Shown: positions 43,484 to 52,574 of the stretch, piece after piece | Position numbering within the stretch: the stretch's first letter is position 1 | Layout: the number at the start of each line of letters is the position of its first letter | Assembly: GCF_031179145.1 (NCBI RefSeq) | Contig: NZ_JAPSIB010000008.1 | Span: 65,287-129,286, forward strand | DNA from: Brevibacterium sp. | GTDB lineage: Bacteria > Actinomycetota > Actinomycetes > Actinomycetales > Brevibacteriaceae | Length of the DNA: 64,000 nucleotides | Direction of reading: 5' to 3' | The notes under the pieces: generated by a model | Told to the model about the DNA's origin: nothing | What the model saw: only the letters and a program-made list of their open reading frames with translations | Database searches by the model: none | Made by a program: the position numbers and the translations under genes

Positions 43484-44731
43484 ATGACGAACGATGACAA
43501 TCCGACCTCGACCCCTGCGGCCGGCGGCCGGGGCGGTTGGGGCCGACGCGGAGTGCTCCAGGCGGCTGGTGCCTCGGCGCTGGGAGCGGGTCTGGCGACC
43601 CTCGGCGGCGGGACTGCCTTCGCAGATGGACGCGGAAACGGGAACGGCAAGGGTCACGGCGCGGCACACAGCAGTGACGGTGTGGTCCGGCAGAAGCTGC
43701 GATTCCCGGCGAACGGGCGGTTCCGCATCGTCCAGTTCAACGACACCCAGGACTCCCACCGCACGGACACCCGCACGATCGAGTTGCAGAAGGCCGTCCT
43801 CGACGAGGTGAGGCCGAACTTCGTCGTCATCAACGGAGACGTCATCAACGGCGGGCCCGCCTCCGTCGCGGAGACCAAGCAGGCCATCAACAACGTCGTT
43901 CTGCCGATGGAGGAGCGCGGCATCCCCTGGGCTCTGACCTTCGGCAACCATGACGAGGACAGCACCGGCAGGACCGGATTCGACGAAGCCGACATGATCG
44001 CCTTCATCCGCCAGTACAAGCACAATCTCAACACTCCCGGCGCCGAGGTGACCGGAACGTCCAATCAGGTCCTCACCGTCTCCGCGGCGAAGGGGGATGA
44101 GGACGCCTTCGCGATCTGGCTGCTCGACTCGGGACGCTACGCGCCGAAGACCATCGCCGGCCAGGACATCGAGGGGTACCCGCACTGGGATTGGCTGCGC
44201 TTCGATCAGGTCGAATGGTATGCGCGCACCTCGCGAGAGCTCGAAGAACGCCGGGGCTCGGCACTCCCCGGACTCGTCTTCCAGCACATCGCCCTGCATG
44301 AGCACCGGGCCATGTGGTTCGACAGCATCGACTCGCGCACCGAGGCCGACCACTCGCGGGCCAGGGAGAAGCACTCGATCGTGGGGGAGCGCCATGAGGA
44401 CGAATGCCCCGGTCCGTTCAACTCGGGCATGTTCAACGCGATGCTCCACCGTGGTGACATCAAGGGCCTCTTCGTCGGCCACGACCACATCAACAGCTAC
44501 ACCGGCGACTACTTCGGCATCGAGCTCGGCTACTCGCCCGGCACCGGGTTCGCCCCTTACGGTCTGCCGGGGGCTGACAAGCATCGCCTGCGCGGCGCGC
44601 GGGTGTTCACCCTGGAGGAGGGCGCCGACGGCTTCACCTCGGAGTTGAAGTTCGCCCGCGACTACGGGATCGATATGAGCCCGACGGCGAAACCGGGTGA
44701 ACCCGCGCCGTTCCCCGATTATGTGAAGTAG
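43484..44731 (+). CDS. Tat-exported calcineurin-like metallophosphoesterase
   Basis: 415-aa secreted phosphoesterase. A twin-arginine signal (R21-R22 in 'WGRRGVLQAAG', hydrophobic stretch, cleavage near 'AFA', ~47) directs folded export. The metal-site motifs are 'FNDTQD' (~86), 'INGDVINGG' (~118), 'FGNHDED' (~149) and 'GHDHIN' (~332). It resembles the purple-acid-phosphatase-like / Icc group; the substrate may be a nucleotide or phosphodiester. Its ~280-bp upstream region includes a 10-bp stem with one wobble pair (43412-43421/43436-43445). Confidence 0.88.
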   Translation: MTNDDNPTSTPAAGGRGGWGRRGVLQAAGASALGAGLATLGGGTAFADGRGNGNGKGHGAAHSSDGVVRQKLRFPANGRFRIVQFNDTQDSHRTDTRTIELQKAVLDEVRPNFVVINGDVINGGPASVAETKQAINNVVLPMEERGIPWALTFGNHDEDSTGRTGFDEADMIAFIRQYKHNLNTPGAEVTGTSNQVLTVSAAKGDEDAFAIWLLDSGRYAPKTIAGQDIEGYPHWDWLRFDQVEWYARTSRELEERRGSALPGLVFQHIALHEHRAMWFDSIDSRTEADHSRAREKHSIVGERHEDECPGPFNSGMFNAMLHRGDIKGLFVGHDHINSYTGDYFGIELGYSPGTGFAPYGLPGADKHRLRGARVFTLEEGADGFTSELKFARDYGIDMSPTAKPGEPAPFPDYVK

Positions 44732-44925
44732 GGGATCGCCTTCGTCGAGGCGGGGGCGGATCGCGGAAAGGTGACATCGATGTGAACAGTTGCTCAAATC
44801 GCCTTGACGTCACCGGCGAACGCCCCTGCCTGGCGCCTCGGCATCAGGTGCGTTCACTATGCTGGTGAGGAACATGCTCTCCGATCGGCGCCATATGCGC
44901 GGTCGTCGTCGACGAAGGACCTCCC

Positions 44926-45924
44926 ATGCTTGAAGCCTCCACCAGAATCGCAGCCATAGTCCCCTGCCACAATGAGGAGATCACGGTGGCGAAGGTGGTC
45001 CGTGACCTGCGAGCGGCGGTGCCGGGGATGACCGTCTACGTCTACGACAACTGCTCGAGCGACCAGACCGCCCAACGCGCCGCCGAGGCGGGGGCGATCG
45101 TCCGCCGGGAGGACACCCCTGGCAAGGGCAACGTCGTCAGGCGGGCGTTTGCCGATATCGAAGCCGACATCTACGTGATGATCGACGGTGACGACACGTA
45201 TGAGGCCTCCCACCTTCCCGAGATGATCGAGACGCTGGTCTCCGGCCCCTACGATCATGTGCTCGGGGTGCGGCAGGACAACCAGGAGACCACGTCGTAC
45301 CGGCCGGGGCATGAGCTCGGCAACCGGATGTTCAACCAGCTCACCGGGTGGCTCTTCGGCTCCGAGGTCTCGGACATGCTGTCGGGCTACCGGGTGTTCT
45401 CCCGCCGGTTCGTCAAGTCGTTCCCCGCGATCAGCCGGCAGTTCGAGATCGAGACCGAGTTGACTGTGCACATGATGGCGCTGCGGCTGCCCACCGCCGA
45501 GGTGCCCATCGACTTCCGCGACCGCCCCGACGGCAGCGAGTCCAAACTCTCGACCTTCCGTGACGGGTTCCGCATCCTCGGTCTCATCACCGCGCTCGTG
45601 CGTCACGAACGTCCCCGTCTGTTCTACGGTCTGCTGACGATCATCCTGGCCCTGGCCTCGCTGATCCTCGGGCTGCCCGTGGTCTGGGAGTTCTGGCAGA
45701 CCGGGTTGGTGCCGCGCTTCCCGACGGCGATCCTGGCGACTGCGCTGATGGGTCTGGCGTTCCTGATGGGCAGTGTGGGTCTGACCCTGGATGGTCTGCG
45801 CAGGGCGCGTCGGGAGACGTCGCGCCTGTGCTACCTGGGACTGCCCGCCGTCAACACCGAGGCGGGTCAGCGGGACCTGGGGTCGCGACCTGAAGGTCGC
45901 CCATCGGGCTCGCACCTGGCTTGA
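44926..45924 (+). CDS. Family 2 glycosyltransferase with C-terminal membrane helices
   Basis: 332-aa GT2 enzyme. The GT-A domain begins 'IAAIVPCHNEEITV' (~8), with 'DNCSSDQT' (~41), the DxD-like 'MIDGDDTYE' (~85) and 'GYRVFSRRFVKSFP' (~154). Two hydrophobic helices (~235-258, ~265-290) fix it to the membrane. It probably transfers a sugar from a nucleotide sugar to a lipid carrier or wall polymer (DPM1/DolP-mannose-like group). It precedes gtrA, whose products usually flip such lipid-linked sugars. Confidence 0.85.
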   Translation: MLEASTRIAAIVPCHNEEITVAKVVRDLRAAVPGMTVYVYDNCSSDQTAQRAAEAGAIVRREDTPGKGNVVRRAFADIEADIYVMIDGDDTYEASHLPEMIETLVSGPYDHVLGVRQDNQETTSYRPGHELGNRMFNQLTGWLFGSEVSDMLSGYRVFSRRFVKSFPAISRQFEIETELTVHMMALRLPTAEVPIDFRDRPDGSESKLSTFRDGFRILGLITALVRHERPRLFYGLLTIILALASLILGLPVVWEFWQTGLVPRFPTAILATALMGLAFLMGSVGLTLDGLRRARRETSRLCYLGLPAVNTEAGQRDLGSRPEGRPSGSHLA

Positions 45925-46032
45925 TGAGGACGGTCGTCCATTCGAGCCTGGTCTGGGACGGCTGCTCGCAGGCGTCGAGAGCCGGGTCATTCAGGAACTC
46001 CGAAACAGAGCCCACTAGACTGCGTAACCGTC

Positions 46033-46614
46033 ATGAATGAATCTCTTTCGGTCCGGTCGCGACGTCTCGCGGTGGAAGCCTTCAAGTTCCTCACGGTCGG
46101 CGGTCTGGGCTACGTCGTCGACGTCGGGCTCTCGAATCTCCTCGCCTACGGGCTCGGTCCGGTCCCCGCCCTGCTCGAGGGCAGCCCGATCAAAGCCAAG
46201 ATCATCTCGACGATCGTGGCGATGATCGTCGTCTGGATCGGCAACAAACTGTGGACCTACAGCGATCGGACCACCCACTCGAACCTCCGTGGGATCATGC
46301 TGTTCGTCCTGGTCAACCTGGCCGGCATGGTGCTCTCGGTGGTGCCGCTCGGAATCACCTGGTACCTGTTGGGCTGGCACGACCAGCTCAGCTACAACAT
46401 CTCGACGAACGTCATCGGCATCGGCCTCGCCATGCTCTTCCGTTTCTACGCCTACCGGACGTGGGTGTTCAAGGAAGCCTCTCCCGCCGCCGAGGTGGTC
46501 GTGGAATTGGACGACCCCGCGCTCGCGGAGACTGCCGAACTGGACGACCCTCCGGTCGTCGAATTGGACGACACTGCGGTCGCGAAGGCCGTCGACCCCG
46601 ACTCGCGCCGCTGA
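46033..46614 (+). CDS. GtrA-family membrane protein
   Basis: 193-aa protein with the four GtrA helices (~residues 13-33, 56-77, 90-112, 118-139) and the family ending 'FRFYAYRTWVFK' (~138). GtrA proteins are thought to flip undecaprenyl-phosphate sugars or to support wall glycosylation. The C-terminal ~45 residues form an acidic tail with a threefold 'V(V)ELDD' pattern. A TAGACT -10 box ends 11 nt before the ATG, so the leader is only a few bases long. It is followed by hairpin repeats. Confidence 0.85.
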   Translation: MNESLSVRSRRLAVEAFKFLTVGGLGYVVDVGLSNLLAYGLGPVPALLEGSPIKAKIISTIVAMIVVWIGNKLWTYSDRTTHSNLRGIMLFVLVNLAGMVLSVVPLGITWYLLGWHDQLSYNISTNVIGIGLAMLFRFYAYRTWVFKEASPAAEVVVELDDPALAETAELDDPPVVELDDTAVAKAVDPDSRR

Positions 46615-46675
46615 GCGGCGCCCACTCCCACAGGCGCCGCTGAGCGGCGCCCACTCCCACAGGCGCCGCTGAGCG
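46606..46675. repeat. 29-bp tandem hairpin repeat between convergent genes
   Basis: Two full 29-bp units (46606-46634, 46635-46663) and a partial third (46664-46675). Each contains the perfect hairpin CGCCGC-TGA-GCGGCG. A further copy of the preceding GACTCGCGCCGCTGAG (46681-46696) repeats the last codons and stop of gtrA. Serial hairpins here probably act as a bidirectional terminator between gtrA and the polysialyltransferase-like gene. Confidence 0.75.
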
Positions 46676-46708
46676 AACCCGACTCGCGCCGCTGAGGGTT
46701 CGGTTCGT

Positions 46709-48034
46709 TCAGACCCGGGGAACGGGTAGTCCCAGCTCGCGAATCGTCCGGCCGCCCTTCCGCGCGGCCCTTCGCGCCAGGACGACGGGGTTCGCCCGCA
46801 GCCGTGCCGCTGGAGGAAGTCGCCCGGGAAGGTCGAGCTTCGTCAGCCGGCGGCGCTTGAAGTACCGCCGGATGTCCTCCTCCGGCAGACCGTCGAGGAA
46901 CCTCACAGCGGTCTCGCGCAGCGCCGGCAGCTGATCGGCACGCATGCAGTACGACACCGCATCGACCAGGTCCTGCAGGCTGTAGGCCCGGTGGTGCTTC
47001 TGGGCATCGGCGGAGAAGAGGTGATCGCAGATCGTCACGGGGATCCGGTTGCTGTTCTCGTATGGGGTGAAGTTCTCCAGCGCATGCTCGGTTCCGGCCG
47101 CGATCACTCGCGACCCGAACAGGCTGTGGGCGGTGGCCAGACCGGTCGAGAAGCACCCGGCCACAGTGGCCGGACGGAGACGGGCGATGCACACCTCGAC
47201 GGGGACATCGCCGGGAAGCAGGTGGAACTCGATGCCCCGGTCCGCTGCCAGGTGAGCCAGGATGCTGCTCACCGACGCCGAGGCGGCTGGATGCGGTTTG
47301 AAGTAGACGGACGAATGCGCGGCGGCATCCTCAAGCAGGCGGGAATAGATCTCCACTTCCTCCTCTACGGAGAACAGCCCGATGTCGGAGAGGTACTGTC
47401 CGATGATCACGGTCGCCTCTCTGTCCTCTGCGAGCGCCTCGGCGGGCAGCTGCGCTTCGACCACGGACAGGGTGTCGCGCAGCGCTTGGCGATCGACCAC
47501 CGTCGCTTCCACCCCGTATTCGCTGAGCAGTCGGGGAGTGAGACCCGGAACGAGATCCATGGTGTACAGGGCGCTCAGGCGCTGCCGGACCCGCGACTCG
47601 ACGCGATTGCGGGTGGGGCCGTAGCTCATCAGTCCATCGGAGTGCACCCTCACCTCGGCGCGGGAGAACACGCGAGCCAGCGCCAGTGCCGGGTGGGCCT
47701 GAAGGGATTCGACGTAGAGCTGGAGGTCGGCATTGTCCACGCCCCAGGCGCGGGAGAAGAACCGGGTCCAGACCGGGATGTCGGAATCGCGAGGGCCCCA
47801 CTGAGCGGGGTGATAGGGATGAAGCCACTCGTTGAGGTCGATTCTGCGGTCGAAGACGTCGAGCAGGGGCGCTGCGAACGGAGAATCCGAGAACGACGGG
47901 CCCACCTCGTTGATGATGCGATTGTCGCTGATGAGGAGGATGCGCTCCTCGGCATCCTCGATGAGACCGGAATCGATCGCCGCATGGAGGTTGACGAGCT
48001 GGAGCAGTGAGGAGACTTCGAACAGCTGTTTCAT
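46709..48034 (-). CDS. Polysialyltransferase-like glycosyltransferase
   Basis: 441-aa protein resembling the bacterial alpha-2,8-polysialyltransferase family. The retained motifs are an acidic 'HSDGLMSYG' (~154), the 'YFKPHPAAS' HP motif (~279) and 'CFSTGLATAHSLFGS' (~327). The start 48034 gives a 4-nt overlap with the GT2 gene; the upstream in-frame extension is Arg/Pro-rich and unlikely. It is the last gene of the nonulosonate cluster and would extend a sialic-acid-type polymer at the membrane using CMP-nonulosonate. Basic C-terminal residues (~395-435) may bind membrane. Confidence 0.7.
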   Translation of the reverse strand: MKQLFEVSSLLQLVNLHAAIDSGLIEDAEERILLISDNRIINEVGPSFSDSPFAAPLLDVFDRRIDLNEWLHPYHPAQWGPRDSDIPVWTRFFSRAWGVDNADLQLYVESLQAHPALALARVFSRAEVRVHSDGLMSYGPTRNRVESRVRQRLSALYTMDLVPGLTPRLLSEYGVEATVVDRQALRDTLSVVEAQLPAEALAEDREATVIIGQYLSDIGLFSVEEEVEIYSRLLEDAAAHSSVYFKPHPAASASVSSILAHLAADRGIEFHLLPGDVPVEVCIARLRPATVAGCFSTGLATAHSLFGSRVIAAGTEHALENFTPYENSNRIPVTICDHLFSADAQKHHRAYSLQDLVDAVSYCMRADQLPALRETAVRFLDGLPEEDIRRYFKRRRLTKLDLPGRLPPAARLRANPVVLARRAARKGGRTIRELGLPVPRV

Positions 48035-49050
48035 GACGTCCTTCCGTCCGATCCTGCGACCAGTTGCTTGCGGTGCCTGAGGGTCCGCCGGATGATCGGA
48101 GCGAGGCGGCGGCGGCGCTCGGGTTTCATCGACGCGAGGATCGCGGTCCAATCGTCTTCCGGAAGCTTCGCCGCGGCGCGGGCGGTGCGGTCGATCAGCT
48201 CATGCTGGATCTCCCGGGTCATCTCGGACTTCCGCTGCAGGTGGATGTCCGCCAGCGCCATGAGGTTGTGCCCGGCCTTGATCGTGAAATCACGGAACTC
48301 CTCCCGGTCGAGGGTCTGCTCGATCGAGGCCTGGCAGCTGTCGATGAAGCAGAGCTGGCGTTCGTCATAGACCGCGGTGATCGAGGTGGGGACGTTCCTT
48401 CGATAGACCGGCCCCGGAGAGTCGACGACGGCGAACGTCTCGGCTTCGAGGAACACTCGCCAGTTCCATTCCCGGTCCTCGGCCGACAGCAGGGACTCAT
48501 CGAATGCGAGGATCCCGGACTCCCACAGCTCGCGTCGGTAGAGACCGGCGAAGGCGTTGGGGAAGTCGACCATGGTCGCTGCGAACCCGTCGACGATGAA
48601 GTCCTTGGTGTTCAGGGCTCTCGCACGGAGTGAGACGGGCGCGGTCATCAGCTTCCGGGTCTTCCCGGTGGCGCGGATAACATCGGTGCGGACGAAGTCG
48701 ACCCCCAGTGTTTCGATCGCGTCGAGCATCACCCGCAGGTGGCCGTCGGCGAACCAGTCATCGCTGTCGATGAAGGTGATGTGACGACCGGTGGATGCCG
48801 ACATTCCGGAGTTGCGAGCCGCGGGCAGCCCGCCCGGCTTCGGTTTGCGGATCATCTGCATCCCAGGGAACTCGGGGCGGCGCGATTCGACGATCTCGGC
48901 GGTCGAATCCGTTGAGCCGTCGTCGACGACGATGACTTCGAGCTCGTCGGCGGACAGTCCCTGGTGGCGCAGGCAGGTGAGCGTGTCGGCGATGTAGAGC
49001 TCGGCATTCAGGGCCGGGATGATCACACTGACGGCGGGGGGTGAAGTCAT
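48031..49050 (-). CDS. Family 2 glycosyltransferase of the nonulosonate cluster
   Basis: 339-aa GT2 enzyme. 'VSVIIPALNAELYIADTLTC' (~7), 'VVDDGSTDSTAEIV' (~44), 'ARNSGMSASTGRHITFIDSDDW' (~75-96) contain the nucleotide-sugar and metal-binding residues, and 'DREWNWRVFLEA' (~195) carries the likely catalytic acid. The C-terminal ~110 residues are helical. It probably adds a neutral sugar or starts the repeating unit. GAGG lies 5 nt before ATG 49050; upstream in-frame residues are Ser/Arg/Thr-rich and overlap the previous gene's repeats. Confidence 0.85.
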   Translation of the reverse strand: MTSPPAVSVIIPALNAELYIADTLTCLRHQGLSADELEVIVVDDGSTDSTAEIVESRRPEFPGMQMIRKPKPGGLPAARNSGMSASTGRHITFIDSDDWFADGHLRVMLDAIETLGVDFVRTDVIRATGKTRKLMTAPVSLRARALNTKDFIVDGFAATMVDFPNAFAGLYRRELWESGILAFDESLLSAEDREWNWRVFLEAETFAVVDSPGPVYRRNVPTSITAVYDERQLCFIDSCQASIEQTLDREEFRDFTIKAGHNLMALADIHLQRKSEMTREIQHELIDRTARAAAKLPEDDWTAILASMKPERRRRLAPIIRRTLRHRKQLVAGSDGRTS

Positions 49051-49060
49051 GGAAGCCTCG

Positions 49061-50392
49061 TCATTGGTCGTGGGCGTGCGGTGGGATCGCGCTGGCAACG
49101 TGCGGCGGGATTGCGCTGTCGACGTGCGGTGGGACTCGGCGGTCAACGAGCGGGGCGGCGCTGCCGGCTGATGGGCGCGGCCGTCCGTAGCGCACCCGGC
49201 GGTAGGCCCGGACGACGAACTCGGGGGACACGGTGCGCAGTTCGGCGCGCGCGAGCATCCGCTTCTGCTTCCACAGAGCCCGGCGCATGTCGGGCAGCTG
49301 CCCCTGCCTGGCGCGCAGGCCGAGCAGACCCAACCGGCGTCGGAGGTGCCCGTCGAGGGGATGGAAGTAGTTCGCCGACAGCCACTCGGTGGTGGGGAAG
49401 GGGATCCGACCGGCGGCCACCTCGGCGAGGCTGGCCGTCGCGCCGGAATCGGCGAAGACCTCGTTGAGCAGCTCGGGCTCGAACCCGAAGTCCGAGATGA
49501 GCGCGGTCGGGATCCCGCGGTCGATCGATTCGAGTGCTGCGGTCGAGGACACGGTCACCAGCGCCGAGGTGGGGGTGAGGAAGTCGCTCATCGGCCCGTA
49601 TCCGAGTTCCAGACGGTCACTGCCGGGCACTCGCGCCGCCCGCAGCTCGTCGAGGATCTCGTGATACGGGTGCTGCTCGTGGTGCGTCTCCTGCTCACCC
49701 GGGCGGGACCGGACCTTGATGATCGTGCGCGAACCGGGGTGGGCGGCGGCGAACCGGGCGAGGGCGCCGACGATGGCGGTGCGATCGAGGCGGTCGGCGG
49801 GCACCTTGGCCTGTGTGGCGAAGACGAGCGTCTCAGGGACAGCGGAGCCGGTGCGGATCGGGGCCGGGATTCCCACCGACCTCAGCATCGGCAGCCGCCC
49901 GAGGATGACCTCGGTGGGGACTTCGACTCGGGCGCTGACCCGTTCGTACTCGGAGACCTCGAACTGGGAGTGGGCGATGAAGGCATCGCCGAGGCGGCGG
50001 TAGCGCATCCCCTTCTGCCGGGCGGGCAGTCCCATCCCCGGAAGCCCGGAGACGAGGGCCGGCCGCGGGGAGAGGGCGTGCGCGCTGGCGAAGACCTGGG
50101 CGACGACGGGCCCGGTGGCGGCGGCGAGCACGATATCGGGACGCAGCGATGCCACGGTGGCGGCCACCTCGGCGCGGGTGATGGTCTCGATCTCGCGCGA
50201 TGCCCACGGTGTCCCGGCCACCGCGTGTCTGATCTGCTCGGGGGTCGGCAGGATCGGGTTGTCGATGAGGAAGACGTGGGCGTCGACGCCGGGCAGGGTG
50301 CTCAGCAGAGCGCAGGCCCATTTCAGGTAGGACTCGCTGTCGGAGATCGAGACGATCCGCAGCGTCTCCGGATAGTGGTTCGCAGTGCTCAT
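49061..50392 (-). CDS. DUF6716-type putative glycosyltransferase
   Basis: 443-aa protein with a two-domain GT-B-like layout: N-terminal 'LRIVSISDSESYLKWACALL' (~11), C-terminal 'TLVFATQAKVPADR' (~193) and 'SALVTVSSTAALESIDRGIPTALISDFG' (~285-312), typical for the nucleotide-sugar-binding half. I recall it as the DUF6716 putative glycosyltransferase family, found beside sialic-acid genes in actinobacteria. The last ~25 residues are a threefold repeat '(A/V)IPPHV(D/A)S'. The ATG overlaps the stop of the preceding GT52-like gene by one base. Confidence 0.7.
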   Translation of the reverse strand: MSTANHYPETLRIVSISDSESYLKWACALLSTLPGVDAHVFLIDNPILPTPEQIRHAVAGTPWASREIETITRAEVAATVASLRPDIVLAAATGPVVAQVFASAHALSPRPALVSGLPGMGLPARQKGMRYRRLGDAFIAHSQFEVSEYERVSARVEVPTEVILGRLPMLRSVGIPAPIRTGSAVPETLVFATQAKVPADRLDRTAIVGALARFAAAHPGSRTIIKVRSRPGEQETHHEQHPYHEILDELRAARVPGSDRLELGYGPMSDFLTPTSALVTVSSTAALESIDRGIPTALISDFGFEPELLNEVFADSGATASLAEVAAGRIPFPTTEWLSANYFHPLDGHLRRRLGLLGLRARQGQLPDMRRALWKQKRMLARAELRTVSPEFVVRAYRRVRYGRPRPSAGSAAPLVDRRVPPHVDSAIPPHVASAIPPHAHDQ

Positions 50393-51438
50393 CAGCTCGC
50401 GGCGGCCTTCAGCGTCTGGGAGTTCAGGGACGTTCGGAGACTATCCGGTGCGGCTCCGGTCCACCAGTCGGCGGGGATCTCGGTGACGTCGATGGTGACA
50501 TCGGGATTGAGCACGGTCAAGGACACGACGGCGGTGCTCGGCAGGCTGCGGATGGTCGATTCCGCGGGCAGATTGACCAGACGCAGTTCGATCGGCAGTC
50601 CGACGTGTTTGATCCTCACTCGGGGGTCGGTTCCGAGTGCGGACAGGAACTCATCGGTCTCCCGCCGGTGTGGGTAGTAGGTGATCGGCCCCAGGTCGAT
50701 GATGGCCTCCAGCCACTCCCGGTACCTGGCCTCGGAGATCAGCCCATCCGCGGCTAGAGAGGAGCCGATGACCGGGTTGTCCCTGGGGTGGCTGCCACCG
50801 GTCGGCAGCGTCTGCAGGAAGTCGAAGCGATGGGTCGCGATGCCGGCCCCGGTGGCGGTGAACGCCGCGGCGAGGGCGTCGGGGACCGGCAGCGCGGTGT
50901 GCCAACTCAGACGCCCCGATGCCGCGAGGCCGCGGAGCCGGTCGGCGACGTAGGCGGCGATGATCCTGCGGGAGGGTTTGAGGGTCTGCCGGGCGCGGAT
51001 CAGGGGGCCGCCCGGCGACGACAGGATGTCGATGGTCGAGTACGTCGCCAGCCCGTCGTCGAGGATGACCACCTCGGGCAGGCGCCGTTCCAGGTAGGCC
51101 AGGGACAGCGCCTTGTGCATCTGCCCGGAACAGGGATCGCCGAGGTAGATGCGCTCAGGCGGTCGGTCGCGCAGGATGCGGTGCTTGGCACCTTCCCGCT
51201 CGACCCGGACGTTGTCCGGCAGCCAGCCGAGGTCGAAGGCATCGAGGAAGGAGGTCATTCCCTTCGCCTGGGAGCGCGCGACGATGAGCAGCTCTCCCAG
51301 CCCGGCCGGTGCCGCAGCCCGGCGCTGTCCCTCACCTGTCGCCCGTGCCGGGGAGATCGCGGAGGTGTGGGCTTCGAGGGCGGAGAGGAACTGCAGTGGG
51401 GACTCGACGAAGGCGACGGAGTAGGAGGGAGAGTTCAT
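50392..51438 (-). CDS. GT52-like putative sialyltransferase
   Basis: 348-aa protein with landmarks of the GT52 / polysialyltransferase superfamily: N-terminal 'VAFVESPLQFLSALEA' (~8-23), the acidic 'VVILDDGLATYS' (~125), 'ITYYPHRRETDE' (~234, the HP-type motif) and 'SLPSTAVVSLTVL' (~280). It is predicted to transfer a nonulosonic acid from CMP to a glycan acceptor. It lies between neuB and the DUF6716 gene in the same orientation. The 130-nt gap to neuB is the widest but one in the cluster. Confidence 0.72.
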   Translation of the reverse strand: MNSPSYSVAFVESPLQFLSALEAHTSAISPARATGEGQRRAAAPAGLGELLIVARSQAKGMTSFLDAFDLGWLPDNVRVEREGAKHRILRDRPPERIYLGDPCSGQMHKALSLAYLERRLPEVVILDDGLATYSTIDILSSPGGPLIRARQTLKPSRRIIAAYVADRLRGLAASGRLSWHTALPVPDALAAAFTATGAGIATHRFDFLQTLPTGGSHPRDNPVIGSSLAADGLISEARYREWLEAIIDLGPITYYPHRRETDEFLSALGTDPRVRIKHVGLPIELRLVNLPAESTIRSLPSTAVVSLTVLNPDVTIDVTEIPADWWTGAAPDSLRTSLNSQTLKAAAS

Positions 51439-51567
51439 TCTGACGTGGTCACGGATTCCTTCGGTGCTGGTCGTACGCTGATGTGAGGCCGATGCAGGAG
51501 GAACCGCCCCACCACCTCGGCGAGGTGATCGGGCAGTTCGGGCTCCTGGCGGGTACTGGCCGGTGTC

Positions 51568-52455
51568 TCAGACGGAGACTTTGCGCAGGGAATCGATCTT
51601 CGACTCCTCACCGGGCATGACGCGCTTGATGCCGTCCCCCTGGGCGACTTCGAGCACGCGCACACCCTTGACCAGCGAGGTGAACTCGCGCGGTTCCATC
51701 GAAGCGGACTGGTCCGAACCCCACATCGAGGAGTCGAGGGTGATGTGGCGCTCGATCGTCGCAGCACCGAGGGCGGCGGCCGCGAAGGAGATCTCGAGGC
51801 CGAGCTCGTGGCCGGAGTAGCCGACAGGCACCTCGTAGCGCCGACGCATCGCGGGGATGGCGGCGAGGTTGACCTCTTCGGGAGGCAGCGGGTAGGTCGA
51901 GGTGGCGTGCATGAGGACGAGCTTGTCACGGTCGAATACCTCGACCGCGGCATCGAGGGTGGCCCAATCGGACATGCCCGACGAGCACAGGACCGGCTTG
52001 CTTGTGTCCGCGATCGCCCGCAGGAGCTCGAAGTCGGTCAGTGAGGCGGAGGCAACCTTGTAGGTCAGGGCGTCGAACTCGGTCTCGAGGAATTCGACCG
52101 AATCAACGTCCCACGGGGAGGCGAACCACTGCAGGCCGATCTCCTTGGCGTACCGGTCGATCTCGGTGTATTCGTCCTTGCCGAACTCCACCCGGTATTT
52201 GTACTCGAGGTAGGTCATCTCGCCCCACGGGGTGGAGCGCATCTTCGACTTCTGGTGTTCGGGCACGGCGACGTCGGGGTTGCGCTTCTGGAACTTCACG
52301 GCCTGGGCGCCGGCGGTGACGGCGACATCCATGAGCTGCTTGGCGATCTCCACGTCACCGTTGTGGTTGATGCCGATCTCGCCGATCATGTACACGGGCT
52401 GGCCGTCACCGATGAGGTGATCTCCGATGGCCACGGGAGCGAGCTGATCAGTCAT
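51568..52455 (-). CDS. neuB: Nonulosonic acid synthase (NeuB family), no SAF domain
   Basis: 295-aa TIM-barrel synthase that condenses phosphoenolpyruvate with ManNAc, mannose-6-phosphate or a related sugar. Family motifs: 'AEIGINHNGD'-type start (here 'IGEIGINHNGDVEIAKQL', ~24), 'AVKFQKR' (~52), 'FASPWDVDSVEFL' (~111), 'SSGMSD' (~158), 'HATSTYPLPPEEVNL' (~178) and 'GYSGHELG' (~210) with the metal and substrate residues. Classical NeuB proteins (~345 aa) end in an antifreeze/SAF domain that closes the partner active site; this one stops after 'LRKVSV'. Substrate specificity cannot be read directly. Confidence 0.88.
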   Translation of the reverse strand: MTDQLAPVAIGDHLIGDGQPVYMIGEIGINHNGDVEIAKQLMDVAVTAGAQAVKFQKRNPDVAVPEHQKSKMRSTPWGEMTYLEYKYRVEFGKDEYTEIDRYAKEIGLQWFASPWDVDSVEFLETEFDALTYKVASASLTDFELLRAIADTSKPVLCSSGMSDWATLDAAVEVFDRDKLVLMHATSTYPLPPEEVNLAAIPAMRRRYEVPVGYSGHELGLEISFAAAALGAATIERHITLDSSMWGSDQSASMEPREFTSLVKGVRVLEVAQGDGIKRVMPGEESKIDSLRKVSV

Positions 52456-52574
52456 GGAACCTGCTTTCGAAGTTGGATGGTGCTGGTTGGACGGTGCTGG
52501 TTGGTGGATTGCGTTCAGTGTGGTGGGGCCGGTCGATCAGGGCTGAGAGTCTGACTGACAGGCACCATGGCTTC

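Noticed and set aside
46606..46700. CRISPR-like direct repeats
   Set aside because: Units are contiguous without unique spacers, are self-complementary hairpins and copy the gtrA gene end; not a CRISPR array.
51435..51953. Reverse-strand frame ending in an ATGA overlap with the GT52-like gene
   Set aside because: The overlap is tempting, but no start codon with a ribosome site lies in the 130-nt gap and most of the frame is inside neuB in another phase. A frameshifted neuB tail remains a minor possibility.
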